A DNA stretch of 64,000 nucleotides from an uncultured Bacteroidales bacterium (GTDB taxonomy: Bacteria > Bacteroidota > Bacteroidia > Bacteroidales > Bacteroidaceae). The notes under the pieces are model-generated. The model had not been told where the DNA came from. It did not search any database and saw only the letters and a program-made list of their open reading frames with translations. Both the position numbers and the translations under genes were made by a program. Below, piece after piece: positions 16,513 to 25,999 of this stretch. Positions within the stretch are counted from its first letter, which is position 1; every line of letters begins with the position of its first letter. The stretch spans positions 148,793 through 212,792 of the forward strand of contig CACZCZ010000002.1 in assembly GCA_902779845.1 (NCBI GenBank), read 5' to 3'.

Positions 16513-18960
16513 ATGAATTCAGATACACAGAATCCCTTCTCTTTCATCGCTGAATACGACGGCGACGAAGAGTCCATCTACAAGGTCTCCTTCGACGAGA
16601 ACCTGCCTTTGATGCCGCTGCGCGACATCGCTCTCTTCCCGGGTGTCATCCTGCCCATTGCCGTAGGACGCATCAGTTCTATCCGCGTGTGCAAGGAAGC
16701 CTATGAGACGGGCTCCTTCATCGTCTGTGCCAGCCAGCTGGTGCCCGAGCAGAACAACCCCGGAATCAACGACCTCTACGACATCGCCGTCGTGGCGCGT
16801 GTCATCCGCATCTTTGAGAATCCCAATGACACCACGACCGTCATTGTGCAAGGCTTCTCACCCGTGAAGTTGCTGGAGGTTTATGCCGTCGATGGTACAC
16901 TCATCGGACACGTCTCTCCCCTGCACGAGCAGTACGAGGAGATGAAATCCAAGAACTACCGTTTGCTCTGCGACACCCTCCTCAGCCAGCTGCGCGAGTA
17001 TGTGCAGCTCAACGAGCAATACGGTGCCGAGATGCAGAGCGCCATCACCAACGCTGCCAGTATGCGCTTCTTTGTCAACTTCGTGTGCGCCAATATGCCC
17101 ATCGACGTGAAGGCGCGCATCGAGCTGTTACGTGAGATGAGCCCCACGTTGCGAGCCATGGCCTTGTTGCGCGAGGTGTCCCGCGAGATTCAGTTCTCCC
17201 GCATTCGCAGCGACATCCGCCAGAAGACGCAGGTGGACATCGACAAGCAGCAGCGCGACTACTTCCTGCAACGCCAGCTGCAGAACATCCAGGAGGAACT
17301 GGGCACCGCCGCCTCTGATGACATCGCCAAGCTCCGCAAGAAAGCCGAGCACATCCAATGGAAGGAGGATGTCAAGGAGACCTTCTACGATGAACTCAAC
17401 AAGCTGGAGCGCATGAACCCGCAGAGCCCTGACTATCAGGTTCAGCTCACCTATCTGGAGACCCTCGTGCAGCTGCCTTGGAACAAGCGCACCACCTGCA
17501 ACTACGACCTGCGCAAGGCAGAACGTATCCTGGAGAAAAACCACTACGGCATGAAGGAAGTTAAGGAACGCATCCTGGAGCACATCGCCGTGCGCTACTA
17601 CAGCCATGATGCCGCCCGGCCTACCATCCTCTGCCTCTACGGTCCTCCGGGTGTAGGAAAGACCTCGCTCTGCCGCAGCATCGCTGATGCCATGGGCCGC
17701 AAGTATGTGCGCGCATCACTGGGCGGCCTGCATGACGAAGCCGAAATCCGCGGACACCGCCGCACCTACATCGGTGCCATGCCCGGCCGCATCATCAAGA
17801 GCCTCATCAAAGCCGACTCGTGCAACCCCGTCTTCGTGCTCGACGAAATCGACAAGATCACGGAACACACACACAACGGCGACCCTGCCAGTGCGTTGCT
17901 GGAAGTGCTCGACCCCGAACAGAACAAAGCCTTCCACGACAACTTCCTTGAAGTGGATGTGGATCTTTCGGATGTCATGTTCATCGCCACCGCCAACACC
18001 ATTGGCTCCATCCCCCGTCCTTTGCTCGACCGCATGGAACTCATTGAGGTGAACGGATACATCACCGAAGAAAAGATACAGATTGCCAAGCGCCATCTCG
18101 TTCCGCGCGTCAAGGAAGGCTGCGGTCTGAAGAGCGACAAGAGCATCAAGCTGAACAAAGGCGCCCTGGAGTTCCTCATCGAGAACTACACCCGCGAGAG
18201 CGGTGTGCGCGGCTTGGAGAAGGAGCTGGACCGCTTCTTCCGCAAGATGGTGCTGGCCCACGAACGCACGGGTGAATGGCCAGTTCTCAACGTTACACCC
18301 GATGACATTGAGCAGCTGCTGGGCAAGCCCAAGTACCAGCGCGACATCTATCAGGGCAACGGCTTCGCCGGCGTCGTCACAGGCTTGGCATGGACCAGCG
18401 TCGGCGGCGAGATTCTCTTCATCGAGACCAGCCTCAGCCGCGGTAAGGGCCAGAAGCTCACCCTCACCGGCAACCTGGGCGACGTAATGAAGGAGTCGGC
18501 AGTCCTCGCACTGGAGTTCATCAAGGCACACGCCGAGGACATCGGCATTGACATGCGTATCTTTGATTACTACAACCTGCACATCCACGTCCCCGAGGGA
18601 GCTGTGCCCAAGGACGGCCCCAGCGCCGGCATCACCATGGCCACATCACTCGTCTCCGCTCTCACCCAACGCAAGGTACGGCGCGGCATCGCCATGACAG
18701 GCGAGATCACGCTGCGCGGCAAGGTGCTCCCCGTGGGGGGCATCAAAGAGAAGATTCTCGCCGCCAAGCGAGCCGGCATCACAGACATCCTGCTGTGTGA
18801 GTCCAACCGCAAGGACATCGAGGCTATTGATGCCATGTATGTCTCCGGCCTCACCTTCCACTACGTGGAGAATGTCCTGCAGGTGCTCGACTACGCACTC
18901 CTCAAGGAGAAAGTGGATCACCCCATTAAGTTTAAGTTGGAAGAGGAGAAAAAGGAATAG
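16513..18960 (+). CDS. lon: Endopeptidase La (Lon protease)
   Basis: The 815-residue ATP-dependent cytoplasmic protease has all domains. An N-terminal substrate-binding LON domain (LPLMPLRDIALFPGVILPI) precedes a helical linker. The AAA+ module follows, with Walker A GPPGVGKTS at residue 377, the pore segment SLGGLHDEAEIRGHRRTYIG and Walker B FVLDEIDK. The C-terminal protease domain carries the Ser-Lys dyad (Ser704 in PKDGPSAG, Lys745 in GGIKEK). It degrades misfolded and regulatory proteins. Its own promoter lies upstream. A REP-like element follows the stop codon directly, before tgt. Confidence 0.97.
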   Translation: MNSDTQNPFSFIAEYDGDEESIYKVSFDENLPLMPLRDIALFPGVILPIAVGRISSIRVCKEAYETGSFIVCASQLVPEQNNPGINDLYDIAVVARVIRIFENPNDTTTVIVQGFSPVKLLEVYAVDGTLIGHVSPLHEQYEEMKSKNYRLLCDTLLSQLREYVQLNEQYGAEMQSAITNAASMRFFVNFVCANMPIDVKARIELLREMSPTLRAMALLREVSREIQFSRIRSDIRQKTQVDIDKQQRDYFLQRQLQNIQEELGTAASDDIAKLRKKAEHIQWKEDVKETFYDELNKLERMNPQSPDYQVQLTYLETLVQLPWNKRTTCNYDLRKAERILEKNHYGMKEVKERILEHIAVRYYSHDAARPTILCLYGPPGVGKTSLCRSIADAMGRKYVRASLGGLHDEAEIRGHRRTYIGAMPGRIIKSLIKADSCNPVFVLDEIDKITEHTHNGDPASALLEVLDPEQNKAFHDNFLEVDVDLSDVMFIATANTIGSIPRPLLDRMELIEVNGYITEEKIQIAKRHLVPRVKEGCGLKSDKSIKLNKGALEFLIENYTRESGVRGLEKELDRFFRKMVLAHERTGEWPVLNVTPDDIEQLLGKPKYQRDIYQGNGFAGVVTGLAWTSVGGEILFIETSLSRGKGQKLTLTGNLGDVMKESAVLALEFIKAHAEDIGIDMRIFDYYNLHIHVPEGAVPKDGPSAGITMATSLVSALTQRKVRRGIAMTGEITLRGKVLPVGGIKEKILAAKRAGITDILLCESNRKDIEAIDAMYVSGLTFHYVENVLQVLDYALLKEKVDHPIKFKLEEEKKE

Positions 18961-18993
18961 CCCCCCTGCCCCTCCCTGTAAGGGTGGGGAGTA
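18961..18993. repeat. REP-like GC-rich palindromic element (single copy)
   Basis: Directly after the lon stop comes a C-run, then a stem-loop CCCCTCCCTgtaAGGGTGGGG (18969-18989). It matches the core of the elements at 20175-20311 and 31303-31509. It is the only copy here without an inverted partner. Confidence 0.6.
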
Positions 18994-19006
18994 GAATGTA
19001 CTGCAA

Positions 19007-20158
<1,152 letters not shown>

Positions 20159-20174
20159 AGCCCCCACCCCAGCA

Positions 20175-20311
20175 GACCCACCCCCACCCTCTCCCGTGGA
20201 GGGAGAGGAGTTTCAGTCCTCTGGACTACGCTACTACTGAGAAGTATGACTAAAAATATAGAACCTACGCGCAATCCTGCTCCCCTCCCTACAAGGGAGG
20301 GCGGGGGGAGG
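20175..20311. repeat. Inverted pair of REP-like palindromic elements
   Basis: The plus-orientation copy at 20175-20210 reads GACCCACCCCCACC followed by the stem CTCTCCCgtggaGGGAGAG. The second copy, in the opposite orientation at 20277-20311, contains CCCCTCCCTacaAGGGAGGG followed by a G-run. They are separated by 66 bases. The paired, head-to-head layout is like REP doublets (REPINs). The second copy lies inside the first codons of the permease gene. Confidence 0.65.
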
Positions 20312-21430
20312 CTCCGTTCTTTCTTTTTTACTTTTAAGCGCAACCTCTTCTCCCGCTTCGACCGTTACATCATCACCAAGTTCCTGGGGACCTACTTCTT
20401 CAGCATCATCCTCATCATCTCCATCGCTGTGGTCTTTGACTTCTCCGAACACTCGGACAAGTTCACGATGAACCATGCGCCGCTGGACGGTCTTTTCTAC
20501 TACTACCTCAACTTCATCCCCTTCTATAGCAACCTCTTCTCGGCCCTCTTCGTGTTCATCTCCGTCATTTTCTTCACCTCGAAGCTGGCGGAGAACTCCG
20601 AGATTATCGCCATGATGAGCACCGGCGTCAGCTTCGGACGCCTGCTGCGGCCCTATTTGCTGTCTTCAGCCATCCTGGCCGCCATCAGTTTCTACCTCGG
20701 CTCCGAGGTCATCCCTGCAGGTTCCGTGAAGCGTTTGGAGTTCGAGATGCTCTACAAGAGTCGCCGCAAGCCGCAGATGGCTGAGCATGTGCAGCTGCAG
20801 GTCGATACAGGCGTCATCGCTTACATCGACCACTTCGACGGGCAGGTCAAGAGCGGCTACCGCTTCTCCTTGGACAAGTTCCAGAACAAGAGCCTCGTCA
20901 GCCACCTCACCGCTCAGCGCATCCAGTATGACACGCTGGCCGACGAGCGCTACCACTGGAAACTCTACGACGTGAAAATCCGCACACTACAAGGCTTGCG
21001 CGAAGAAATCACACGCAAGAACTTCGTCGATAGCGTCATCTTCATGGAACCCAAAGACTTCCTGGCCACCAAGAACCAACAGGAAACGCTCACCAACAGC
21101 GAGCTGCTTGACTATATCGAGCGACAGAAGCTACGCGGTTCCGGCAACGTCAAGGTCTTCGAAGTGGAGTACCACAAGCGCTTTGCCGCGCCCTTCGCTG
21201 CCTTCATCCTATCGACCATCGGCCTCTGTCTCTCCTTCCGCAAGCGCAAGGGCGGCATGGGCACCGCACTCGGTCTCGGCATCGCCCTCTCAGCCACCTA
21301 CATCATGTTCCAGACCGTCAGTTCCACCTTCGCCATCAACAGCAGCTGGCCCCCTATCCTCGCGGCCTGGTTCCCCAATATCATCTTCACCTTCATCGCC
21401 ATTTATCTCTACCGGCGTTCCCTCAGATAA
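20246..21430 (+). CDS. LptF/LptG family permease (YjgP/YjgQ)
   Basis: The 394-residue membrane protein has the LptF/G arrangement: two to three N-terminal transmembrane segments (IITKFLGTYFFSIILIISIAVVF and following), a periplasmic jellyroll-like domain (about residues 150-290) and three C-terminal segments. LptF and LptG drive extraction of LPS from the inner membrane with LptB. The two paralogues cannot be told apart here. The only usable start, ATG 20246, gives a ~25-residue extension (NPAPLPTREGGGR) encoded by a REP-like element. The conserved protein begins near FKRNLFSRFDRYIITKF. Confidence 0.88.
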   Translation: MTKNIEPTRNPAPLPTREGGGRLRSFFFTFKRNLFSRFDRYIITKFLGTYFFSIILIISIAVVFDFSEHSDKFTMNHAPLDGLFYYYLNFIPFYSNLFSALFVFISVIFFTSKLAENSEIIAMMSTGVSFGRLLRPYLLSSAILAAISFYLGSEVIPAGSVKRLEFEMLYKSRRKPQMAEHVQLQVDTGVIAYIDHFDGQVKSGYRFSLDKFQNKSLVSHLTAQRIQYDTLADERYHWKLYDVKIRTLQGLREEITRKNFVDSVIFMEPKDFLATKNQQETLTNSELLDYIERQKLRGSGNVKVFEVEYHKRFAAPFAAFILSTIGLCLSFRKRKGGMGTALGLGIALSATYIMFQTVSSTFAINSSWPPILAAWFPNIIFTFIAIYLYRRSLR

Positions 21431-21433
21431 TAA

Positions 21434-21478
21434 CCTATTAGTCCCATAAGTCCTATTAGCCCTATAGGCCCTATTAGC
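21434..21478. repeat. 9-bp tandem repeat, five units, upstream of the DEAD-box gene
   Basis: Five contiguous 9-base units (CCTATTAGT, CCCATAAGT, CCTATTAGC, CCTATAGGC, CCTATTAGC) fill most of the 56-base gap between the permease stop and the helicase ATG at 21487. Confidence 0.8.
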
Positions 21479-21486
21479 CAACAATT

Positions 21487-22905
21487 ATGCAATTCGAAGA
21501 ACTCGACCTCAACTACGATGTCCTTGACGCCCTCGACGACATGAACTTCACAGAGTGCACGCCCATTCAGGAACAAGCCATCCCGCCTCTGCTCGAAGGC
21601 CGCGACCTCATCGGCGTAGCCCAGACGGGCACCGGCAAGACAGCCGCCTACCTGCTGCCCGTGCTCTCGCAGCTGCGCGACGGCGGCTTCCCGCGCGATG
21701 CCATCAACTGTATCATCATGTCCCCCACCCGCGAACTGGCCCAGCAGATTGACCAGGCCATGCAGGGTTTCGCCTACTACCTCGACGACATCTCCAGCGT
21801 CAGCGTCTATGGCGGCAACGACGGCATCCGCTACGAGCAGGAGAAGCGCGCCCTGCAGCTCGGTGCCGACGTGGTCATCGCCACCCCCGGCCGCCTCATC
21901 AGCCACCTCTCGCTGGGCAATGTGGATCTCTCGCGCGTCAGCTTCTTCATCCTCGACGAGGCCGACCGTATGCTCGACATGGGCTTCTCCGAGGACATCA
22001 TGCAGATTGTCTCCTTCCTGCCCAAGGAGCGACAGACCATCATGTTCTCAGCCACCATGCCCGACAAGATTGTGGAGCTGGCCAAGACCATCCTCACCAA
22101 CCCCGTCGAAGTCAAGATAGCCCTCAACAAGCCCGCCGAGGGCATCCGTCAGAGCGCCTTCGTGTGCTACGAAGCCCAGAAGCTCCGCATCGTGGAGCAC
22201 CTCTTCCACGAGCGCAAGCCCGAGCGCGTCATCATCTTTGTGGGTAAGAAAGTGCACACCAAGGACGTGGCCATCGCCCTCAAGCGCAAAGGCTACAACG
22301 CCGAAGCCATGCACAGCGACCTGCTGCAGGAACAGCGCGACGACGTCATGTACCGCTTCAAGACCGGTCAGGTCGATATCCTCGTGGCCACAGACATCGT
22401 AGCCCGCGGCATCGACATCGACGACATCCAGCTCGTCATCAACTACGACGTACCCCACGACGAGGAAGACTACGTCCACCGCATCGGGCGCACCGCCCGT
22501 GCCGGCCGCGACGGTCGCGCCATCACCCTCGTCAGCGAGAAGGACCAGCCCCTCTTCGCCGCCATCGAGCGCTTCCTCGAGAAAGAATTTCCCAAGGAAG
22601 CCATTCCCGAAGAACTCGGCGAGGCACCCGCCTACACCGGTCGTGGTTCAGCATCGCGCACCGGCGGCAAAGGGCGTGGCCACGGCAGGGGTCGGGGTGG
22701 TCATGGCCGAGGCGGTCATGGCCGAGGGAACGGACACGGCAAAGGAAAAGAACAAGGTAAAGGACAAGGACAAAGCAAAGATAACGGGCAAGGTAATGCC
22801 CCTAAGGCTGAGAACAGCGGCAACAATGCCGAAGCCAAGCCCGCAGGCGAAGGCAAGAAGAAGAAACACCGCGGCGGGCACCATCACCGCAAGGAAGCTG
22901 AATAA
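21487..22905 (+). CDS. DEAD-box ATP-dependent RNA helicase
   Basis: The 472-residue protein has a complete helicase core: Q-motif region (FTECTPIQEQAIPPLLEGRD), Walker A AQTGTGKTAAY, PTRELAQQ, DEAD box ILDEADRMLDMGF, SAT, and motif VI HRIGRTARAGRDG. It is followed by a ~90-residue low-complexity tail rich in Gly, Arg, His and Lys (GRGHGRGRGGHGRGGHGRG). Tails of this kind bind RNA. Homologues (RhlE-like) act in ribosome assembly and RNA decay. The tail is hydrophilic and probably disordered. It lies in a plus-strand run with the LptF/G-type gene upstream. Confidence 0.95.
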   Translation: MQFEELDLNYDVLDALDDMNFTECTPIQEQAIPPLLEGRDLIGVAQTGTGKTAAYLLPVLSQLRDGGFPRDAINCIIMSPTRELAQQIDQAMQGFAYYLDDISSVSVYGGNDGIRYEQEKRALQLGADVVIATPGRLISHLSLGNVDLSRVSFFILDEADRMLDMGFSEDIMQIVSFLPKERQTIMFSATMPDKIVELAKTILTNPVEVKIALNKPAEGIRQSAFVCYEAQKLRIVEHLFHERKPERVIIFVGKKVHTKDVAIALKRKGYNAEAMHSDLLQEQRDDVMYRFKTGQVDILVATDIVARGIDIDDIQLVINYDVPHDEEDYVHRIGRTARAGRDGRAITLVSEKDQPLFAAIERFLEKEFPKEAIPEELGEAPAYTGRGSASRTGGKGRGHGRGRGGHGRGGHGRGNGHGKGKEQGKGQGQSKDNGQGNAPKAENSGNNAEAKPAGEGKKKKHRGGHHHRKEAE

Positions 22906-22922
22906 TTCCGAGAAATTCACCA

Positions 22923-23735
22923 ATGAAGTATGCCTTCATCCTGCTAACGATGTTCCTCACCCTGAGCGCTCATGCCCAGGATGATGATGACATCGCCTAC
23001 ACGCTTGACATGCCCGAGGCGGTGGTGCTGGCCAATGGCATGTCCTTCGAGGAATATCTGCTGCAGCAGGTGCTGGAAAATGCCAAGCCGCTCAGCGCAC
23101 GCACCAAGACGCTGGACTACTCCGTGACGTGCAAATTGGAGAAAGACATCGACTTGAAGAAGTTCCCCCACCGCCGCGTCGTCACCTTCGCCGCCCGACT
23201 GGCAGGCTACGGACCTATCGTGTCAGCCCTCAGGGAGCACAAGCATTTCGGCATCACGATGGCAGAGGATGTTCACTATGCCGACGGGAAGACGACAGCG
23301 TCGAATGTCCGCATGGTGGAGATGAAGCAGGAACTGACGCCCAAGCAGGTGGCCTCTTTCCTCAAGCACGACAAGATGCTCAGCGCCAACGTATATGACA
23401 AGTTCTACAAGAAAGTGCGTGAGAAGGTCAAGGACTTGCAGAAGAAACGTAAGAAGAAGCAGGACACCGGCATGAAATATGTCGGCAGCTACACCGCCAA
23501 CGAGAAGACCTTCTTCGTCGTGAAACTTGGCAGCATGACTGTGCACATTGCCGACGGCTGCTGGCAGATTGCCCGTCTCAGCTACAGCGAGGGGCAGAAC
23601 TACATGCAACATGAGTTCCGCGAGATAAAGCCCAACCTCTACCTCCTCTCCCACGGCACAGCCAAGTTCTACATCGACCGTGCCAAATGGCCAAAAGGCT
23701 ACATGTCTATGGTCATCGATTACACCTATCGGTGA
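22923..23735 (+). CDS. Secreted hypothetical protein (270 aa)
   Basis: A signal peptide (MKYAFILLTMFLTLSAHAQ) precedes an acidic DDDD stretch and a folded region of ~240 residues. A lysine-rich, probably helical middle section (KVREKVKDLQKKRKKKQD) is followed by several beta-strand-like segments (GMKYVGSYTANEKTFFVVKLGSMTVHIADGCWQIARLSYSE). It is predicted to be periplasmic or exported. I do not recognise the family. It lies 17 bases after the helicase gene and 27 bases before the thioesterase gene. Confidence 0.75.
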   Translation: MKYAFILLTMFLTLSAHAQDDDDIAYTLDMPEAVVLANGMSFEEYLLQQVLENAKPLSARTKTLDYSVTCKLEKDIDLKKFPHRRVVTFAARLAGYGPIVSALREHKHFGITMAEDVHYADGKTTASNVRMVEMKQELTPKQVASFLKHDKMLSANVYDKFYKKVREKVKDLQKKRKKKQDTGMKYVGSYTANEKTFFVVKLGSMTVHIADGCWQIARLSYSEGQNYMQHEFREIKPNLYLLSHGTAKFYIDRAKWPKGYMSMVIDYTYR

Positions 23736-23762
23736 ACTTCTTTAAATTAAACATATACCTCA

Positions 23763-24554
23763 ATGATAGAACAAGGTAAATTCCAACACACCTACACCTC
23801 TACAGCATCGGACATCACGCCGCTGTATCGTCTGACACCCAACGCGTTGCTGATGTACTTCCAGGACAGCTTCGCCCGGCTGATGACCATCCACGGGCTT
23901 GCCGCCTTCGACATCGTCAAGCAGCGCCGCATGTGGGTCATCACAGAGGTGCAGATGGACGTGCAGCCCACCGTCACCTTCTGGTCGGAGGACTTCACCG
24001 TGGAACTGTGGGTCAGCGAGCTGACATCGTTGCGCATCTACTGCGATTTCCGCATCGTCCGTGCCGACAACGGAGCGTTGATAGCCTCCGGCACCAGCCA
24101 GTGGAACATCCTCAACCTCGACACCAAGCGGTTGGAGACGACAGACTTCATGGCCGAACGTCTGACGGTCGTGCCGGAGCTGATGACCGCCAGCCACAAG
24201 AAGGTGCGGTTCCCGAAGCCACAGGGCGTAGATCTGCAGATGGAACACCGTGCCACGCGCCTCGACCTCGACTTCAACTTCCACGTCAGCAACCGCAGCT
24301 ACGTCAGCATCGCCCTGCTGACCATGCCCGAGGATGTCCTTGCCTCGCAGGCCCTCTCCTCCCTCACCGTCCACTGGCTCCACGAGACCTATCTCGACGA
24401 CCTCCTCACATGCAACATGTCGCACACCGAGGATGGCAGCTACCTCCACACCCTCACCAACGCCGATGGCGTTGTCGTCTGCGAGCTCATGAGCCGTTGG
24501 CAGCCGCAGCCCCACGCCGCTGATGTCAGCGAGGTGCTCGACAGAAATCTGTAA
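23763..24554 (+). CDS. Acyl-ACP thioesterase
   Basis: The 263-residue protein has the double hot-dog layout of FatA/FatB-type acyl-ACP thioesterases. The N-terminal half shows YTSTASDITPLYRLTPNALLMYFQDSFARLM and RRMWVITEVQMDV. The second half starts near RLDLDFNFHVSNRSYVSIALLTMP, where such proteins carry their second fold. It would hydrolyse acyl-ACP to free fatty acids in the cytoplasm and set membrane lipid chain length. It is the last gene before the large repeat-rich gap. Confidence 0.88.
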   Translation: MIEQGKFQHTYTSTASDITPLYRLTPNALLMYFQDSFARLMTIHGLAAFDIVKQRRMWVITEVQMDVQPTVTFWSEDFTVELWVSELTSLRIYCDFRIVRADNGALIASGTSQWNILNLDTKRLETTDFMAERLTVVPELMTASHKKVRFPKPQGVDLQMEHRATRLDLDFNFHVSNRSYVSIALLTMPEDVLASQALSSLTVHWLHETYLDDLLTCNMSHTEDGSYLHTLTNADGVVVCELMSRWQPQPHAADVSEVLDRNL

Positions 24555-24671
24555 GAGTACTCGCCACCAATGCCAAGCGTGAGTATTTTCGGGCATGAAC
24601 CTTATATTATATAAAAGCCCCTGAAAAAAGAAGTACCAGCCAACCACCCAAGACATGCGGAATCCCCCGAA

Positions 24672-25093
24672 AATGTAAACAGATTACAGATTACAGTTTT
24701 TTTTCTCGACCCCACAACCAGCCGTGGAGGGACTTTTAAGTGTAATAATTATTTAGTGTATTATTATTTATAATATATTGATATATAATAATATATATAA
24801 TAATTATATCATAGATATATCTATCTCTTCTTCTCTCTTCTCAGCCCTCATCCTGCAAAATCCTCGCCGAAAAAAACTGTTTACTGTTTACATCTGTGGA
24901 CATGAAAACTCACCCCTACGATGAGAGAAAAAACGCCCCCAGCCGAGAGATACCCCCTCGCGAAAAAAACTGTAATCTGTTGACATCTGTTGACATCTGT
25001 CCTCGTTGACCTTCGGAGTTGAATGAGGACAGCTCTGACGGGCAACCTCGGCGATGGCAATGTAAACAGATGTCAACAGATTACAGTTATTTT
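24672..25093. repeat. Four copies of an oligonucleotide element in two orientations around an AT-rich tract
   Basis: The element reads roughly TGTAAACAGATTACAGTT followed by a T-run. Copies are at 24674-24703 (plus; AGATTAC doubled), 24868-24892 (minus), 24962-24999 (minus; TGTTGACATC doubled) and 25060-25093 (plus). Opposed copies can pair to form large cruciform or hairpin structures. The interval between copies 1 and 2 contains an ~85-base tract of nearly pure A/T. Confidence 0.7.
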
Positions 25094-25110
25094 CTACACG
25101 GTCAACACAC

Positions 25111-25286
25111 CTTGGTGCATCGCCCTGAGATGCTTGGTGCATCGCCCTGAGATGCTTGGTGCGTTTTTTGAAGACCTTGATCTTATGGCCGGAAGAGCAA
25201 GGTCTTATCGCCGGAAGAGCAAGGTCTTATCGCCGGAAGGACTTGACCTTTTGGCCGGAAGGACTTGACCTTCGTGCCTGAGGGCT
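25111..25286. repeat. Eight-unit tandem array with 22-bp period
   Basis: Units start at 25111, 25133, 25155, 25177, 25199, 25221, 25243 and 25265. Units 1 and 2 are identical (CTTGGTGCATCGCCCTGAGA plus TG). Units 4-7 are a variant with CTTATCGCCGGAAG at the centre. The in-phase ATCGCC core links the two sub-families. The array stops 75 bases before a TATCTTTGCA box. Confidence 0.8.
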
Positions 25287-25360
25287 TGAGGGCTTGAAAA
25301 ATGTGGGGGGCGAGGGGATGGTATAGAGGGTTTTTTCTTGGTGCTTTGCCAAATAAGGGC

Positions 25361-25370
25361 TATCTTTGCA
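25361..25370 (+). promoter_or_regulatory. -7 promoter box for the LMW phosphatase gene
   Basis: TATCTTTGCA with a TTG about 20 bases upstream (near 25337) as -33. The implied leader before the ATG at 25447 is about 75 bases. Confidence 0.7.
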
Positions 25371-25446
25371 TCGCAGTTGAACAAACAGCTTTCGAGCTGG
25401 CGAACATCGTTCACGCTATCTGTTGGAACATTTTGGAACAAGACGC

Positions 25447-25896
25447 ATGAAAAGAATCCTCTTTGTCTGCCACGGCAACATCTGCCGCAGTCCGATGGCG
25501 GAGTTCGTGATGAAAGACCTCGTGATGAAAGCCGGTCGCGAAGCAGACTTCTATATCGAGTCCGCAGCCACCTCCACGGAAGAGATTGGCAACCCCGTCT
25601 ATCCCCCTGCCCGCCGCAAGCTCGCCGAGCACGGCATCGGCTGTGCGGGCAAGACGGCCCGCCAGATGACGCGCGCCGACTACGACCGCTTCGACCTCAT
25701 CGTGGGCATGGACTCCTGGAACCTGCGCAACATGCACCGCATCTGTGGCGGCGATGCCGAAGGCAAAATCCACCTGCTCATGGACTTCACACGTCGCCCC
25801 GGCGATGTCGCCGACCCCTGGTACACCGATGACTTCGACGCCACCTGGCGCGACGTCCTCGAAGGCTGCACGGCCATCCTCCAGCAAGAGGGCTAA
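25447..25896 (+). CDS. Low molecular weight protein-tyrosine phosphatase
   Basis: The 149-residue cytoplasmic phosphatase has the P-loop CX5R motif VCHGNICRSPMAEFV (Cys8, Arg14) and the C-terminal general-acid loop DPWYTDDFDATW. Family members dephosphorylate tyrosine kinases of capsule or exopolysaccharide systems; no such kinase is in this window. An in-frame upstream codon at 25423 exists, but the P-loop must lie near the N-terminus, so the ATG at 25447 is chosen. It is convergent with yebC across a bidirectional hairpin. Confidence 0.94.
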   Translation: MKRILFVCHGNICRSPMAEFVMKDLVMKAGREADFYIESAATSTEEIGNPVYPPARRKLAEHGIGCAGKTARQMTRADYDRFDLIVGMDSWNLRNMHRICGGDAEGKIHLLMDFTRRPGDVADPWYTDDFDATWRDVLEGCTAILQQEG

Positions 25897-25922
25897 GAGA
25901 CATCCCACCCCTACGGAATACA

Positions 25923-25962
25923 GAAAAGAGGCCGTGTCAAAATAACGACATAGCCCCTTTTC
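25923..25962. terminator. Bidirectional terminator-like hairpin
   Basis: GAAAAGAGGC pairs with GCCCCTTTTC with one mismatch, and an inner TGTC/GACA closes the stem. A-rich and T-rich flanks on the two sides suit termination of both the phosphatase gene and the convergent yebC. Confidence 0.65.
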
Positions 25963-25999
25963 CGTATATATATAATAAGGTATAGGCGAAGGGGGCGTA

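Larger units (their letters stand above)
24555..25446. other. Long gene-free region with repeats
   Basis: These ~890 bases hold no credible gene. In order there is a short tail after the thioesterase, the first copy of an oligonucleotide element (24672), a strongly AT-rich tract (24737-24823, runs of TA/TAATA), three further element copies in both orientations (to 25093), an eight-unit 22-bp array (25111-25286), a G-rich patch, and the promoter at 25361 for the phosphatase gene. No tRNA, rRNA or recognisable ncRNA fold was found. Confidence 0.7.

Noticed and set aside
24672-25093. Chromosomal replication origin
   Set aside because: The AT-rich tract and iteron-like repeats invite it, but no DnaA-box cluster (TTATCCACA-type) is seen and dnaA or dnaN is not nearby. 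Kept only as a repeat finding.
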